From assembly GCA_049116315.1 (NCBI GenBank), contig JAGDZD010000001.1, forward strand, positions 186,001-250,000: 64,000 nucleotides of DNA, given 5' to 3'. Source of the DNA: Thalassobius sp049116315. Lineage in GTDB: Bacteria > Pseudomonadota > Alphaproteobacteria > Rhodobacterales > Rhodobacteraceae. A model generated the notes under the pieces. It saw only the letters and a list, made by a program, of their open reading frames with translations. It had not been told where the DNA came from and did no database searches. Within the stretch, counting starts at the first letter, position 1; every line of letters starts with the position of its first letter. The translations under genes and the position numbers were made by a program. This document shows, piece after piece, positions 57,701 to 64,000 of the stretch.

Positions 57701-57852
57701 TGCCCCCTTTAGCGCCGCCAAGGCGCAATTTTTCCCACAAAATGACCGAGAAAGCCGTCAAACCCGGCGCGCGCGTCAATTCAGCCATTCAAATTTGGTG
57801 CAAGGTCTGAAATAGCAGGGCATAGATTTCCTCTGACCGGAGCGCCCTGATC

Positions 57853-58815
57853 ATGAGCACCCAAAGTCGCGTAATTTCCTCAGACCTTATTCCTGAAGCG
57901 CTATTCCCAACCATCAAAGCCCTATGTGACGTGTCCATTGACGTGGCCGCGGTGATTGCCCGTGGATCTTTGGACCACGCCTTGGCCGAACAAGTGGGTG
58001 AAAACAGTGATGGCGACGGCCAAAAGGCCCTGGACGTCATGGCGGACGAAAAGTTCGAAGCTGCTTTGCGCGGCGGCGACGTTCGGTGGTATGCCTCCGA
58101 AGAACAGGAAGATGCGTTGCTGACCTCTGAGACGGGCAAATATGCGCTGGCGATTGACCCGCTGGACGGCTCGTCCAACATCGATGTGAACGTCTCGATC
58201 GGCACCATCTTTTCGATTTTTGAAACCAAAGAAGGCGCAGTCGAAAGCTTTCTGCGCCCCGCCAGTGAACAGATTTGTGGCGGTTATATCCTCTATGGTC
58301 CGGCCACCTGTTTGGTTGTGACGTTTGGCGCGGGCACGCAGCAATACGTTCTAGACCCAACCACCAAAGAGTTTGTGTTGACCGAAGCGGAAATGCGGGT
58401 TCCCGAAGTTTCCAAAGAATTTGCAATCAACGCTTCAAACTATCGCCATTGGACGCCCCCTGTGCGGGCCTATATCGATGACTGTCTGGCAGGCAAAACA
58501 GGTCCACGTGGCAAAGATTTCAACATGCGTTGGGTTGGCTCGTTGGTGGCTGAAACCCATCGCATTCTAACCCGTGGGGGCATCTTCCTCTATCCCGGCG
58601 ACGCCCGCCCCGGCTATGAGACTGGCCGACTGCGGATGGTGTATGAATGTGCGCCCATCGCCTTTATTATCGAGCAGGCCCATGGCCATGCCACTGATGG
58701 CGAAACTCCGATCCTGGAGTGTCAGGCGGACAAACTGCATGGTCGCATTCCATTGGTCTTTGGCAGCGCTGAAAAAGTGCAACTGGTTGCCGATCACCAC
58801 TCGTTGGCCGAATAG
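57853..58815 (+). CDS. fbp: Class 1 fructose-1,6-bisphosphatase
   Basis: 320 residues. Converts fructose-1,6-bisphosphate to fructose-6-phosphate in gluconeogenesis. LAIDPLDGSSNIDVNVSIGTIFSI is the metal-binding core of class 1 enzymes; GENSDGDGQKALDVMADEKFE precedes it; MRWVGSLVAETHRILTRGGI and GRLRMVYECAPIAFIIEQAHG close the active site. The start follows GACCGGAG...CCTGATC, with no other ATG near. Followed by rpe 77 bases downstream, linking sugar-phosphate steps. Confidence 0.95.
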   Translation: MSTQSRVISSDLIPEALFPTIKALCDVSIDVAAVIARGSLDHALAEQVGENSDGDGQKALDVMADEKFEAALRGGDVRWYASEEQEDALLTSETGKYALAIDPLDGSSNIDVNVSIGTIFSIFETKEGAVESFLRPASEQICGGYILYGPATCLVVTFGAGTQQYVLDPTTKEFVLTEAEMRVPEVSKEFAINASNYRHWTPPVRAYIDDCLAGKTGPRGKDFNMRWVGSLVAETHRILTRGGIFLYPGDARPGYETGRLRMVYECAPIAFIIEQAHGHATDGETPILECQADKLHGRIPLVFGSAEKVQLVADHHSLAE

Positions 58816-58820
58816 CGCCG

Positions 58821-58884
58821 CGTTTTCTGAGAGAAAACGGATCGGAATTTAAAAATTCCGGTCCCCAGCTGATCCGTTTTGGAG
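58821..58884 (+). promoter_or_regulatory. Mutually exclusive stems before rpe
   Basis: AGAAAACGGATC can pair upstream with CGTTTTCT (58821-58828 with 58832-58839) or downstream: AAAACGGATC (58834-58843) with GATCCGTTTT (58871-58880), which ends next to the rpe Shine-Dalgarno GGAG (58881-58884). A second hairpin CGGAATTT-AA-AAATTCCG (58843-58860) sits in the loop. The pairings are exact; control of rpe translation is inferred. Confidence 0.5.
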
Positions 58885-58892
58885 ACCCACAT

Positions 58893-59576
58893 ATGTCGTT
58901 TGATCGTTCATTGAAGATTGCCCCGTCCATCCTGTCTGCAGATTTTGCCAACTTTGGCGCTGAAATCGAAGCTGTTGAGGCTCAAGGGGCCGATTGGATT
59001 CATGTCGATGTCATGGATGGGCATTTTGTCCCCAATCTGACCTTTGGTCCGCCTCTGTGCAAAGCCATTCGCAAGCACATCAACACGGTGATGGATGTCC
59101 ATCTGATGATTGCGCCGGTGGATCCCTATATCGAGGCCTTTGCCGACGCAGGGGCAGATATCCTGACCGCGCATCTTGAATCAGGGCCGCATATTCACCG
59201 TACCTTGCAAGCCATCCGCGGCGCCGGCTGCAAAGCGGGCTTGGCCTTGAACCCCGGCACTGGCATCGAAGATATCGACTATCTGTTGGACATGGTGGAT
59301 CTGATCTGTGTGATGACGGTGAACCCCGGTTTTGGCGGCCAGAAGTTCATTCACAGCCAGATCGACAAAGTTGCCAAGCTGCGGGCGATGATTGGGGATC
59401 GCCCAATCCACATTCAAATCGATGGCGGCGTCACCCCCGAAACCGCCCCATTGGTGGCCGCAGCGGGTGCGGACGTTCTGGTTGCGGGCTCGGCGGTCTT
59501 CAAAGGTGGGTCTGTCACCGATCCAGCGCCCTACGGCGACAACATCCGTGCCATTCGCGCTGCAGTCGCTGGGTAA
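58893..59576 (+). CDS. rpe: Ribulose-phosphate 3-epimerase
   Basis: 227 residues, TIM barrel. Interconverts ribulose-5-phosphate and xylulose-5-phosphate. APSILSADFANFGAEI at the N-terminus, VDVMDGHFVPNLTFGPP (metal His/Asp), VHLMIAPVDPYI, VMTVNPGFGGQKFI and IQIDGGVTPETAP are textbook. GGAG 8 bases before ATG. Part of an fbp-rpe unit, fits a roseobacter that uses Entner-Doudoroff and pentose phosphate routes. Confidence 0.96.
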   Translation: MSFDRSLKIAPSILSADFANFGAEIEAVEAQGADWIHVDVMDGHFVPNLTFGPPLCKAIRKHINTVMDVHLMIAPVDPYIEAFADAGADILTAHLESGPHIHRTLQAIRGAGCKAGLALNPGTGIEDIDYLLDMVDLICVMTVNPGFGGQKFIHSQIDKVAKLRAMIGDRPIHIQIDGGVTPETAPLVAAAGADVLVAGSAVFKGGSVTDPAPYGDNIRAIRAAVAG

Positions 59577-59593
59577 GCCAACCGGTTGAGCTG

Positions 59594-60154
59594 CTAGCGT
59601 GGCTCAACCTCTTGTCCAAAGCCGGACAAGCGGGCCAGCAGGACAGCAACGTTTTTCACCTTGAATTTGCGTAGCAATCTGGCGCGAACGTCTTCGATTG
59701 TTCGCGGTGATAACCCCAGCACCTGCGCGATTTCTTTGCTGGTGCGACCGCGCGACAACCACAATAGCACCTCGCGTTCGCGCGGTGTCAGACTGGGACC
59801 TGTGTCACTTTCTTCAATTGGCTCAAAGCTCAGCACAATCTGCGCCAGTGGGTCTTTGGGCGTCAACGTGCGGGCACGAAAACGACACCAGATTTGGCGC
59901 CCATCGGTGCAGCGCATAATCCGCTCATCGGTGTAGGGCAAGGATTGACGCAAAGGCTCTAGCCCGATGTCGCGCACCTGATGGAATTCTTGATCCGTGC
60001 CATAGAGCAGCCGAAAGCTTTGTCCCAGCAACTGCTCTTTGCGGTAGCCAAACATCTTTGCAAAACTGGTGTTGCACGATCGGATGATCCGATGCTCTGT
60101 CAGGGCCAGCCCCATGGGTGCGTTTTCAAAAGCAAGCGTGTCGAGTGCATTCAT
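59594..60154 (-). CDS. PAS-LuxR type transcriptional regulator
   Basis: 186 residues. N-terminal PAS domain (about 1-110: FENAPMGLALTEHRIIRSCN, FGYRKEQLLGQSFRLLYGTD, RQIWCRFRARTLTPKD) and C-terminal LuxR helix-turn-helix (SLTPREREVLLWLSRGRTSK then EIAQVLGLSPRTIEDVRARLL). It senses a small ligand or redox state and binds DNA. Divergent from the ABC importer, so it probably controls it; paired palindromes in the 330-base gap are candidate sites. Confidence 0.9.
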   Translation of the reverse strand: MNALDTLAFENAPMGLALTEHRIIRSCNTSFAKMFGYRKEQLLGQSFRLLYGTDQEFHQVRDIGLEPLRQSLPYTDERIMRCTDGRQIWCRFRARTLTPKDPLAQIVLSFEPIEESDTGPSLTPREREVLLWLSRGRTSKEIAQVLGLSPRTIEDVRARLLRKFKVKNVAVLLARLSGFGQEVEPR

Positions 60155-60484
60155 GGGTCTGAGTTTCTACGGGCTAGATACCGTATCGAGACAAAGCACT
60201 GTTTCACCGCGCTCTGCAAGCCACAAATGACCGGCCCACAGGCCCAAGCCTTGAAGCTGAGGCGCACACCTGCTCTTTGGCGCGGCTCGAATTTTCTCAA
60301 AATTCGCACCAGAATTTCTCAAATTCTGCGCTTCTTCCTTGGCAACTGGCGTCAAGGTGCGGACCCTAATTGGCGCCCGGCCTACGGGTTTCTGGGTACG
60401 CGTTCCCACGGATTGACAGCAAAAAGAGCAGACGCCTAGCATTAGGCGACTGACAAGACGTCATTCATCCAGGGAGGGAACATC
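60155..60484. other. 330-base divergent regulatory region
   Basis: Holds no gene. Contains two near-identical palindromes (60288-60328), a small palindrome CGCCTA-GCAT-TAGGCG (60433-60448), and the GGGAGGG Shine-Dalgarno of the binding protein gene. Promoters of both flanking genes must lie here; I see no clear consensus boxes. Confidence 0.5.
60288..60328. promoter_or_regulatory. Paired 19-bp palindromes 22 bp apart
   Basis: CGAATTTT-CTC-AAAATTCG (60288-60306) and CAGAATTT-CTC-AAATTCTG (60310-60328): each has perfect 8-bp arms and the same CTC centre, with centres 22 bp apart (two helical turns). This is the layout of a cooperative tandem operator. The likely binder is the adjacent PAS-LuxR regulator or a dimeric repressor; that is inference. 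Confidence 0.6.
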
Positions 60485-61654
60485 GTGAAACGCATTATGC
60501 TCACCGGGGCAATCTCGGTGGCGCTGGCCAGCAGCGCCGTGGCTGATATCAAAATTGCTCATGTCTATGGGAAAACAGGCCCGTTTGAAGCCTATGCCAA
60601 GCAAAGCCACGATGGCTTGATGCTGGGCCTCGAATACGCCACCGGCGGCACCATGAAGATCAACGGCGAAGATATCGTTGTGATCGAAAAAGACACCCAG
60701 CTTAAGCCAGACAATGGTAAGGCGCTGCTCGAAGAAGCCTATGGCGACGATGAGGTTGACCTTGCCGTGGGGCCAGTCAGCTCCGGTGTGGCCCTTGCGA
60801 TGCTGCCAGTGGCTGAAGAATATGAAAAGCTGTTGATCGTAGAGCCTGCGGTTGCGGATTCGATCACCGGGTCCAATTGGAACCGCTATGTGTTTCGCAC
60901 AGGACGTAACTCCTCTCAGGATGCGGTCGCCAATGCGATTGCCTTGGCGGGCGACGGGGTGAAAGTCGCCACCTTGGCCCAAGATTACGCTTTTGGGCGT
61001 GACGGGATTGCCGCGTTCAAAGAGGCCTTGGCTGGCACTGGTACAGAGATTGTGCACGAAGAATATGTGCCCACCGATACCACCGATTTCACCGCCGCCG
61101 CTGAGCGGATTTTTACCGCGATGAAGGATGAAGAGGGGCCCAAAAAGCTGTTCTTGATCTGGGCGGGCGGCGGCAACCCGATGGGGAAAATCCAAGCGAT
61201 GGATCCCTCGCGTTTTGGGATTGAGATTGCCACAGGCGGCAACATCCTTGCCGCGCTTGCGACCTATAAGCAGCTGCCGGGCATGGAAGGGGCCACTTAC
61301 TATTTCTATGAAAACCCCAACAATGACATCAACACCTGGTTGGTCAAAACCCACCAAGAGCGTTTTGGCACCCCACCCGATTTCTTTACGGCAGGCGGCA
61401 TGGCAGCTGGCTTGGCGGTTGTTGAGGCTATCACTCGTGCAGGCAGCACCGATACCGAAGAGCTGATCGCCACAATGGAAGGCATGGAGTGGGAAACCCC
61501 GAAAGGGACCATGAAGTTCCGTGCCGAAGATCATCAGGCTTTGCAATCGATGTATCACTTTAAAATCAAGGTCGAAGAAGGCGTTGATTGGGCGATCCCC
61601 GAATTGGTGCGTGAATTGACCATCGACGATTTGCCGATCCCAATCCGCAACTAA
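60485..61654 (+). CDS. ABC importer substrate-binding protein (Liv/amide type)
   Basis: 389 residues from a GTG start with GGGAGGGAAC upstream. Signal peptide KRIMLTGAISVALASSAVA, then a type I periplasmic binding fold (KIAHVYGKTGPFEAYAKQSH, VDLAVGPVSSGVALAMLPVA, RYVFRTGRNSSQDAVANAIA, KVATLAQDYAFGRDGIAAF). This belongs to the branched-chain amino acid/amide/aromatic group (HAAT). The ligand is unknown. Followed by livG-, livF- and livH-like genes. Confidence 0.9.
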   Translation: MKRIMLTGAISVALASSAVADIKIAHVYGKTGPFEAYAKQSHDGLMLGLEYATGGTMKINGEDIVVIEKDTQLKPDNGKALLEEAYGDDEVDLAVGPVSSGVALAMLPVAEEYEKLLIVEPAVADSITGSNWNRYVFRTGRNSSQDAVANAIALAGDGVKVATLAQDYAFGRDGIAAFKEALAGTGTEIVHEEYVPTDTTDFTAAAERIFTAMKDEEGPKKLFLIWAGGGNPMGKIQAMDPSRFGIEIATGGNILAALATYKQLPGMEGATYYFYENPNNDINTWLVKTHQERFGTPPDFFTAGGMAAGLAVVEAITRAGSTDTEELIATMEGMEWETPKGTMKFRAEDHQALQSMYHFKIKVEEGVDWAIPELVRELTIDDLPIPIRN

Positions 61655-61662
61655 ACCACATC

Positions 61663-61695
61663 GCGCAGGGCACCCATTGGGATGTCCTGCGCTTT
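61663..61695 (+). terminator. Hairpin between binding protein and ATPase genes
   Basis: GCGCAGG (61663-61669) pairs with CCTGCGC (61686-61692), with an inner CCC/GGG pair, followed by TTTATTG. Such a stem after the binding-protein gene usually lets only part of transcription reach the transport genes. Confidence 0.65.
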
Positions 61696-61716
61696 ATTGA
61701 TTTGGGGCAGCACACG

Positions 61717-62481
61717 ATGAGCAGCGTAGTTTTAGAGACACAGGATTTGACGGTTCGATTTGGGGGCCATGTGGCGGTGGATCACGTGAGCTGCAAGTTC
61801 AACGCCGGGGAGCTAACCGCGATTGTTGGGCCAAATGGCGCAGGCAAAACCACCTACTTCAATTTGATCTCGGGGCAGATCCCGGCCAGCGAAGGTCGGG
61901 TGAGCTTGGCGCAGCGTGACATCACCCGATTGTCGGTGTCCCAACGGTGCCGGCGCGGCATTGGGCGCGCGTTTCAGTTGACCAATCTGTTTCCCAACCT
62001 CTCGGTTCTGGAAAACGTCCGCTTGGTGATTCAGTCGAAATCCAACGCCGGATTGGCCCTGCTTTCAATGGCACAAAGCCATACAGATTTGACCGATCAA
62101 GCCATCGCTATTTTGGAAAAGGTGAAGCTGGTGAATTTGCAGGACCAGCCGGTTTCAGCGCTTAGTCACGGCAATCAGCGCAAGTTAGAAGTCGCCATGC
62201 TGATCGCCTTGGATCCGAAGGTCTATATGTTTGATGAACCCACCGCAGGTATGAGCGTGGACGAAGCCCCGGTGGTGTTGGATCTGATCGCCGAACTGAA
62301 GGCCGATACAGAGCGCACCATCTTGTTGGTGGAACACAAGATGGATGTGATCCGAACACTCGCGGATCGCATCATTGTTTTGCACAACGGCGCATTGGCC
62401 GCAGATGGAGACCCCGCAGAGGTCATGGCCAGCGACGTGGTGCAAGAAGCCTATATGGGCAAGGAGCTGAGCGATGTCTGA
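61717..62481 (+). CDS. ABC importer ATPase, LivG-type
   Basis: 254 residues. Walker A GPNGAGKTTYF, ABC signature LSHGNQRKLEVAMLIA, Walker B VYMFDEPTAGMS, and the long LivG loop after the Walker A with CRRGIGRAFQLTNLFPNLSV. Powers import of the ligand bound by the upstream protein. ATG 61717 is favoured over 61702. The last 8 bases overlap the next gene. Confidence 0.93.
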   Translation: MSSVVLETQDLTVRFGGHVAVDHVSCKFNAGELTAIVGPNGAGKTTYFNLISGQIPASEGRVSLAQRDITRLSVSQRCRRGIGRAFQLTNLFPNLSVLENVRLVIQSKSNAGLALLSMAQSHTDLTDQAIAILEKVKLVNLQDQPVSALSHGNQRKLEVAMLIALDPKVYMFDEPTAGMSVDEAPVVLDLIAELKADTERTILLVEHKMDVIRTLADRIIVLHNGALAADGDPAEVMASDVVQEAYMGKELSDV

Positions 62482-63199
62482 TCCAATTCTCAGCCTGAAC
62501 AACGTTTATACAGATATCGCCCAATATCACATTTTGCAGGGCGTGGATCTGAACGTGCCGCGGGGTGGTGTCACCATGTTGTTGGGGCGCAATGGGGTCG
62601 GTAAGACCACAACACTGCGCACGATCATGGGACATTGGCGCGCAAAATCGGGAGCTATTCTGCTCAATGGGGCAGATATAACCGCCATGGCAACCCCAGC
62701 CATCGCCCGGCAGGGGGTGGGGTTTGTCCCCGAAAATATGGGCATTTTTAGTGATCTCACCGTCGAAGAAAACATGATCTTGGCCGCGGTTTCAGGGCCA
62801 ATTGATCCCGCACGCCTTGAATGGATCTTTGAGGCCTTCCCGCCGCTTAAGACCTTTTGGACCAGCCATGCGGGCAATTTGTCAGGCGGTCAAAAGCAGA
62901 TGCTGTCGATCGCGCGCGCTATGGTCGAAGACCGTCAGCTCTATTTGATTGATGAGCCCACCAAAGGCTTGGCCCCGGCGATCATCAACACGATGGCGCG
63001 GGCCTTGCGTGATCTCAAAGCCCAAGGTGCCAGTATCTTGCTGGTGGAACAGAATTTCAGTGTCGCCAAAGCCTTGGGGGATCACTGCGCAGTCATGGAT
63101 GACGGGCGGGTGGTCTGGTCTGGCGCAATGGCCGAGCTGGCCGCAAGTGCCCAGCTGCAAGAGCAGTTTATGGGGCTGAGCATGGAGGCACATCAATGA
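62474..63199 (+). CDS. ABC importer ATPase, LivF-type
   Basis: 241 residues. Walker A GRNGVGKTTTLRTIMG, GVGFVPENMGIFSDLTVEEN (typical LivF), signature LSGGQKQMLSIARAMVED and Walker B LYLIDEPTKGLAP. Pairs with the LivG-type ATPase whose gene it overlaps. Followed by a repeat and then the permease gene. Confidence 0.93.
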   Translation: MSDPILSLNNVYTDIAQYHILQGVDLNVPRGGVTMLLGRNGVGKTTTLRTIMGHWRAKSGAILLNGADITAMATPAIARQGVGFVPENMGIFSDLTVEENMILAAVSGPIDPARLEWIFEAFPPLKTFWTSHAGNLSGGQKQMLSIARAMVEDRQLYLIDEPTKGLAPAIINTMARALRDLKAQGASILLVEQNFSVAKALGDHCAVMDDGRVVWSGAMAELAASAQLQEQFMGLSMEAHQ

Positions 63200-63224
63200 G
63201 GGCTGTCACGGATGGAACGGTCTG

Positions 63225-63252
63225 CGCCGTGAGTATTTTGGGCAAGATGAAA
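63225..63252 (+). repeat. Interspersed GAGTATTT-type repeat, copy 8
   Basis: GCCGTGAGTATTTTGGGCAA then GATGAAAG, between the LivF- and LivH-type genes, inside an operon and just before the permease Shine-Dalgarno. Confidence 0.8.
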
Positions 63253-63263
63253 GAGAGGCTGGC

Positions 63264-64000
63264 ATGAGCGCGGCACCCAAACACGCCCCCACCATCGCGC
63301 GTGCTCGGCTGAGTGATCGGGTCGGGCCATGGATCCCGATGGCCTTGGTGCCGGGGTTGATCCTGCTGGGATGGGTGTTGATCCCGGCCAGTTCAAGTTG
63401 GTTGACGCTGACGGTGAGCGGGTTGGCGATGGGGATGATGATTTTTATCATGGCATCGGGCATGACCTTGGTGTTTGGCTTGATGGATGTGATCAACTTT
63501 GGCCATGGGGTGTTTATTTCGGTCGGCGCCTTTGTGGGGGTGAGTGTCTTGCTGGTCCTTGGTGGCATGACAGAGGCCCCGAGCCTGATGCTGAACCTAC
63601 TGGCGATTGTGCTGGCGATCGTTGCGGCGGCGGTGGCGACGGGCGGCTTGGGCTGGGCGTTTGAGCGGGTGATTGTGAAACCGGTTTACGGCGCGCATCT
63701 GAAACAGATTTTGGTGACCATGGGGGGGCTGATTGTTGTGGAGCAATTGATCGTTGTCCTTTGGGGGCCAGAAGAGATCTATATTCTGCGCCCGGTGGCT
63801 TTGCAGGGCGCGATCACCTTTGCGGGGGCTGCGCTGGAGAAATACCGGCTGGTTGCTGTTGGGGTTGGATTGGGTTTGTTTTTGACCATGCGCTATGTGC
63901 TGCGGAGCACAAAGATTGGGTTGATCGTGCGCGCCGGTGTTGAAAACGGCGAAATGGTGGAGGCCTTGGGGTATCGCCTGCGCGTGGTGTTCATCGGGGT
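63264..64000 (+). CDS. ABC importer permease, LivH-type, 3' end missing
   Basis: At least 245 residues, open to the window end. The ATG at 63264 is preceded by GAGAGG. Membrane helices from about residue 25 (MALVPGLILLGWVLIPASSS), SGLAMGMMIFIMASGMTLVF, and the family motif GLMDVINFGHGVFISVGAFV with the DxxNFxHG signature of LivH. KIGLIVRAGVENGEMVEALG near the edge is the cytoplasmic coupling loop. The LivM partner should follow outside the window. Confidence 0.92.
   Translation, partial: MSAAPKHAPTIARARLSDRVGPWIPMALVPGLILLGWVLIPASSSWLTLTVSGLAMGMMIFIMASGMTLVFGLMDVINFGHGVFISVGAFVGVSVLLVLGGMTEAPSLMLNLLAIVLAIVAAAVATGGLGWAFERVIVKPVYGAHLKQILVTMGGLIVVEQLIVVLWGPEEIYILRPVALQGAITFAGAALEKYRLVAVGVGLGLFLTMRYVLRSTKIGLIVRAGVENGEMVEALGYRLRVVFIG

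Larger units (their letters stand above)
57493..57852 (+). other. 360-base intergenic region holding a probable small RNA
   Basis: The stretch between ade and fbp has one open frame of 83 codons (57559-57810) without a good Shine-Dalgarno and with no protein-like features. It holds a promoter-like pair, a structured GC-rich core and a strong terminator, described separately. Confidence 0.5.

Noticed and set aside
57559..57810. 83-codon ORF in the ade-fbp gap
   Set aside because: No Shine-Dalgarno, runs through a strong terminator, no protein-like composition; a small RNA fits better.
60461..61558. 365-codon minus-strand ORF opposite the binding-protein gene
   Set aside because: Shadow frame; the plus strand has a clear signal peptide and binding-protein motifs.
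1..64000. tRNA, rRNA, CRISPR, prophage or insertion sequence
   Set aside because: Looked for T-loop and repeat-spacer patterns, transposase or integrase motifs and found none.

Overview
This 64 kb window looks like ordinary chromosome from a Roseobacter-group alphaproteobacterium (Rhodobacterales). That placement is an inference from overall gene content: an RTX protein ending in a Hint domain, taurine-pyruvate aminotransferase, creatinase, an orphan glnK-amtB pair, sfsA next to map, a DUF1523-type membrane protein, and many copies of a short intergenic repeat built around GAGTATTTTGGGCAAGATGAA. I found no rRNA, tRNA, CRISPR array, prophage or insertion sequence. About 54 protein genes are supported; the first (trypsin-like protease) and the last (LivH-type permease) are cut by the window ends.

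Layout. 1-12.5 kb: protease fragment, an Hsp20 gene with a possible RNA thermometer, a secreted esterase-like phytase-family protein, an aminotransferase, a large RTX/Hint protein, succinate-semialdehyde dehydrogenase, an alpha/beta hydrolase, a P1-family peptidase and a creatinase. 12.7-20.1 kb: a seven-gene block of largely uncharacterised proteins (coiled-coil TelA-like protein, TerB-like helical protein, classical AAA ATPase, three small membrane proteins and a soluble protein of unknown family) closed by a terminator. This is the best candidate for an undescribed system. 20.1-30 kb: an atypical SDR with a divergent LysR regulator, a MocR regulator, an ArsR/ArsP-like pair with a clear operator palindrome, taurine-pyruvate aminotransferase, and an operon of CinA-like, GNAT, AhpD-like and OmpA-like proteins. 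30-43.6 kb: sfsA, map, a DUF2189 membrane protein, SulP-Usp, rsmD with an FAD oxidoreductase, a peroxiredoxin, a ten-EF-hand protein, a decayed region, and the operon ridA-GDPD-GNAT(DUF482)-phhB-mscS. 43.7-52.6 kb: a two-component type I secretion system, mlaA-mlaC, a PBP1-type transglycosylase/transpeptidase and glnK-amtB. 52.6-64 kb: tex, a DUF2478 protein, adenine deaminase, a probable sRNA, fructose-bisphosphatase, ribulose-phosphate epimerase, a PAS-LuxR regulator, and a divergent branched-chain-type ABC importer.

How genes work together. Many genes are tightly packed with 4-nt ATGA overlaps, giving clear operons. Nitrogen use is a recurrent theme (creatinase, Tpa, adenine deaminase, glnK-amtB, a Liv-type importer). 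Calcium-binding surface or secreted proteins (RTX/Hint, EF-hand) share unusual His-rich N-termini, and a type I exporter lies in the same window, though no link is proven. Several intergenic regions hold palindromes that look regulatory, notably paired 19-bp palindromes spaced 22 bp apart at 60.3 kb and mutually exclusive stems in front of rpe.
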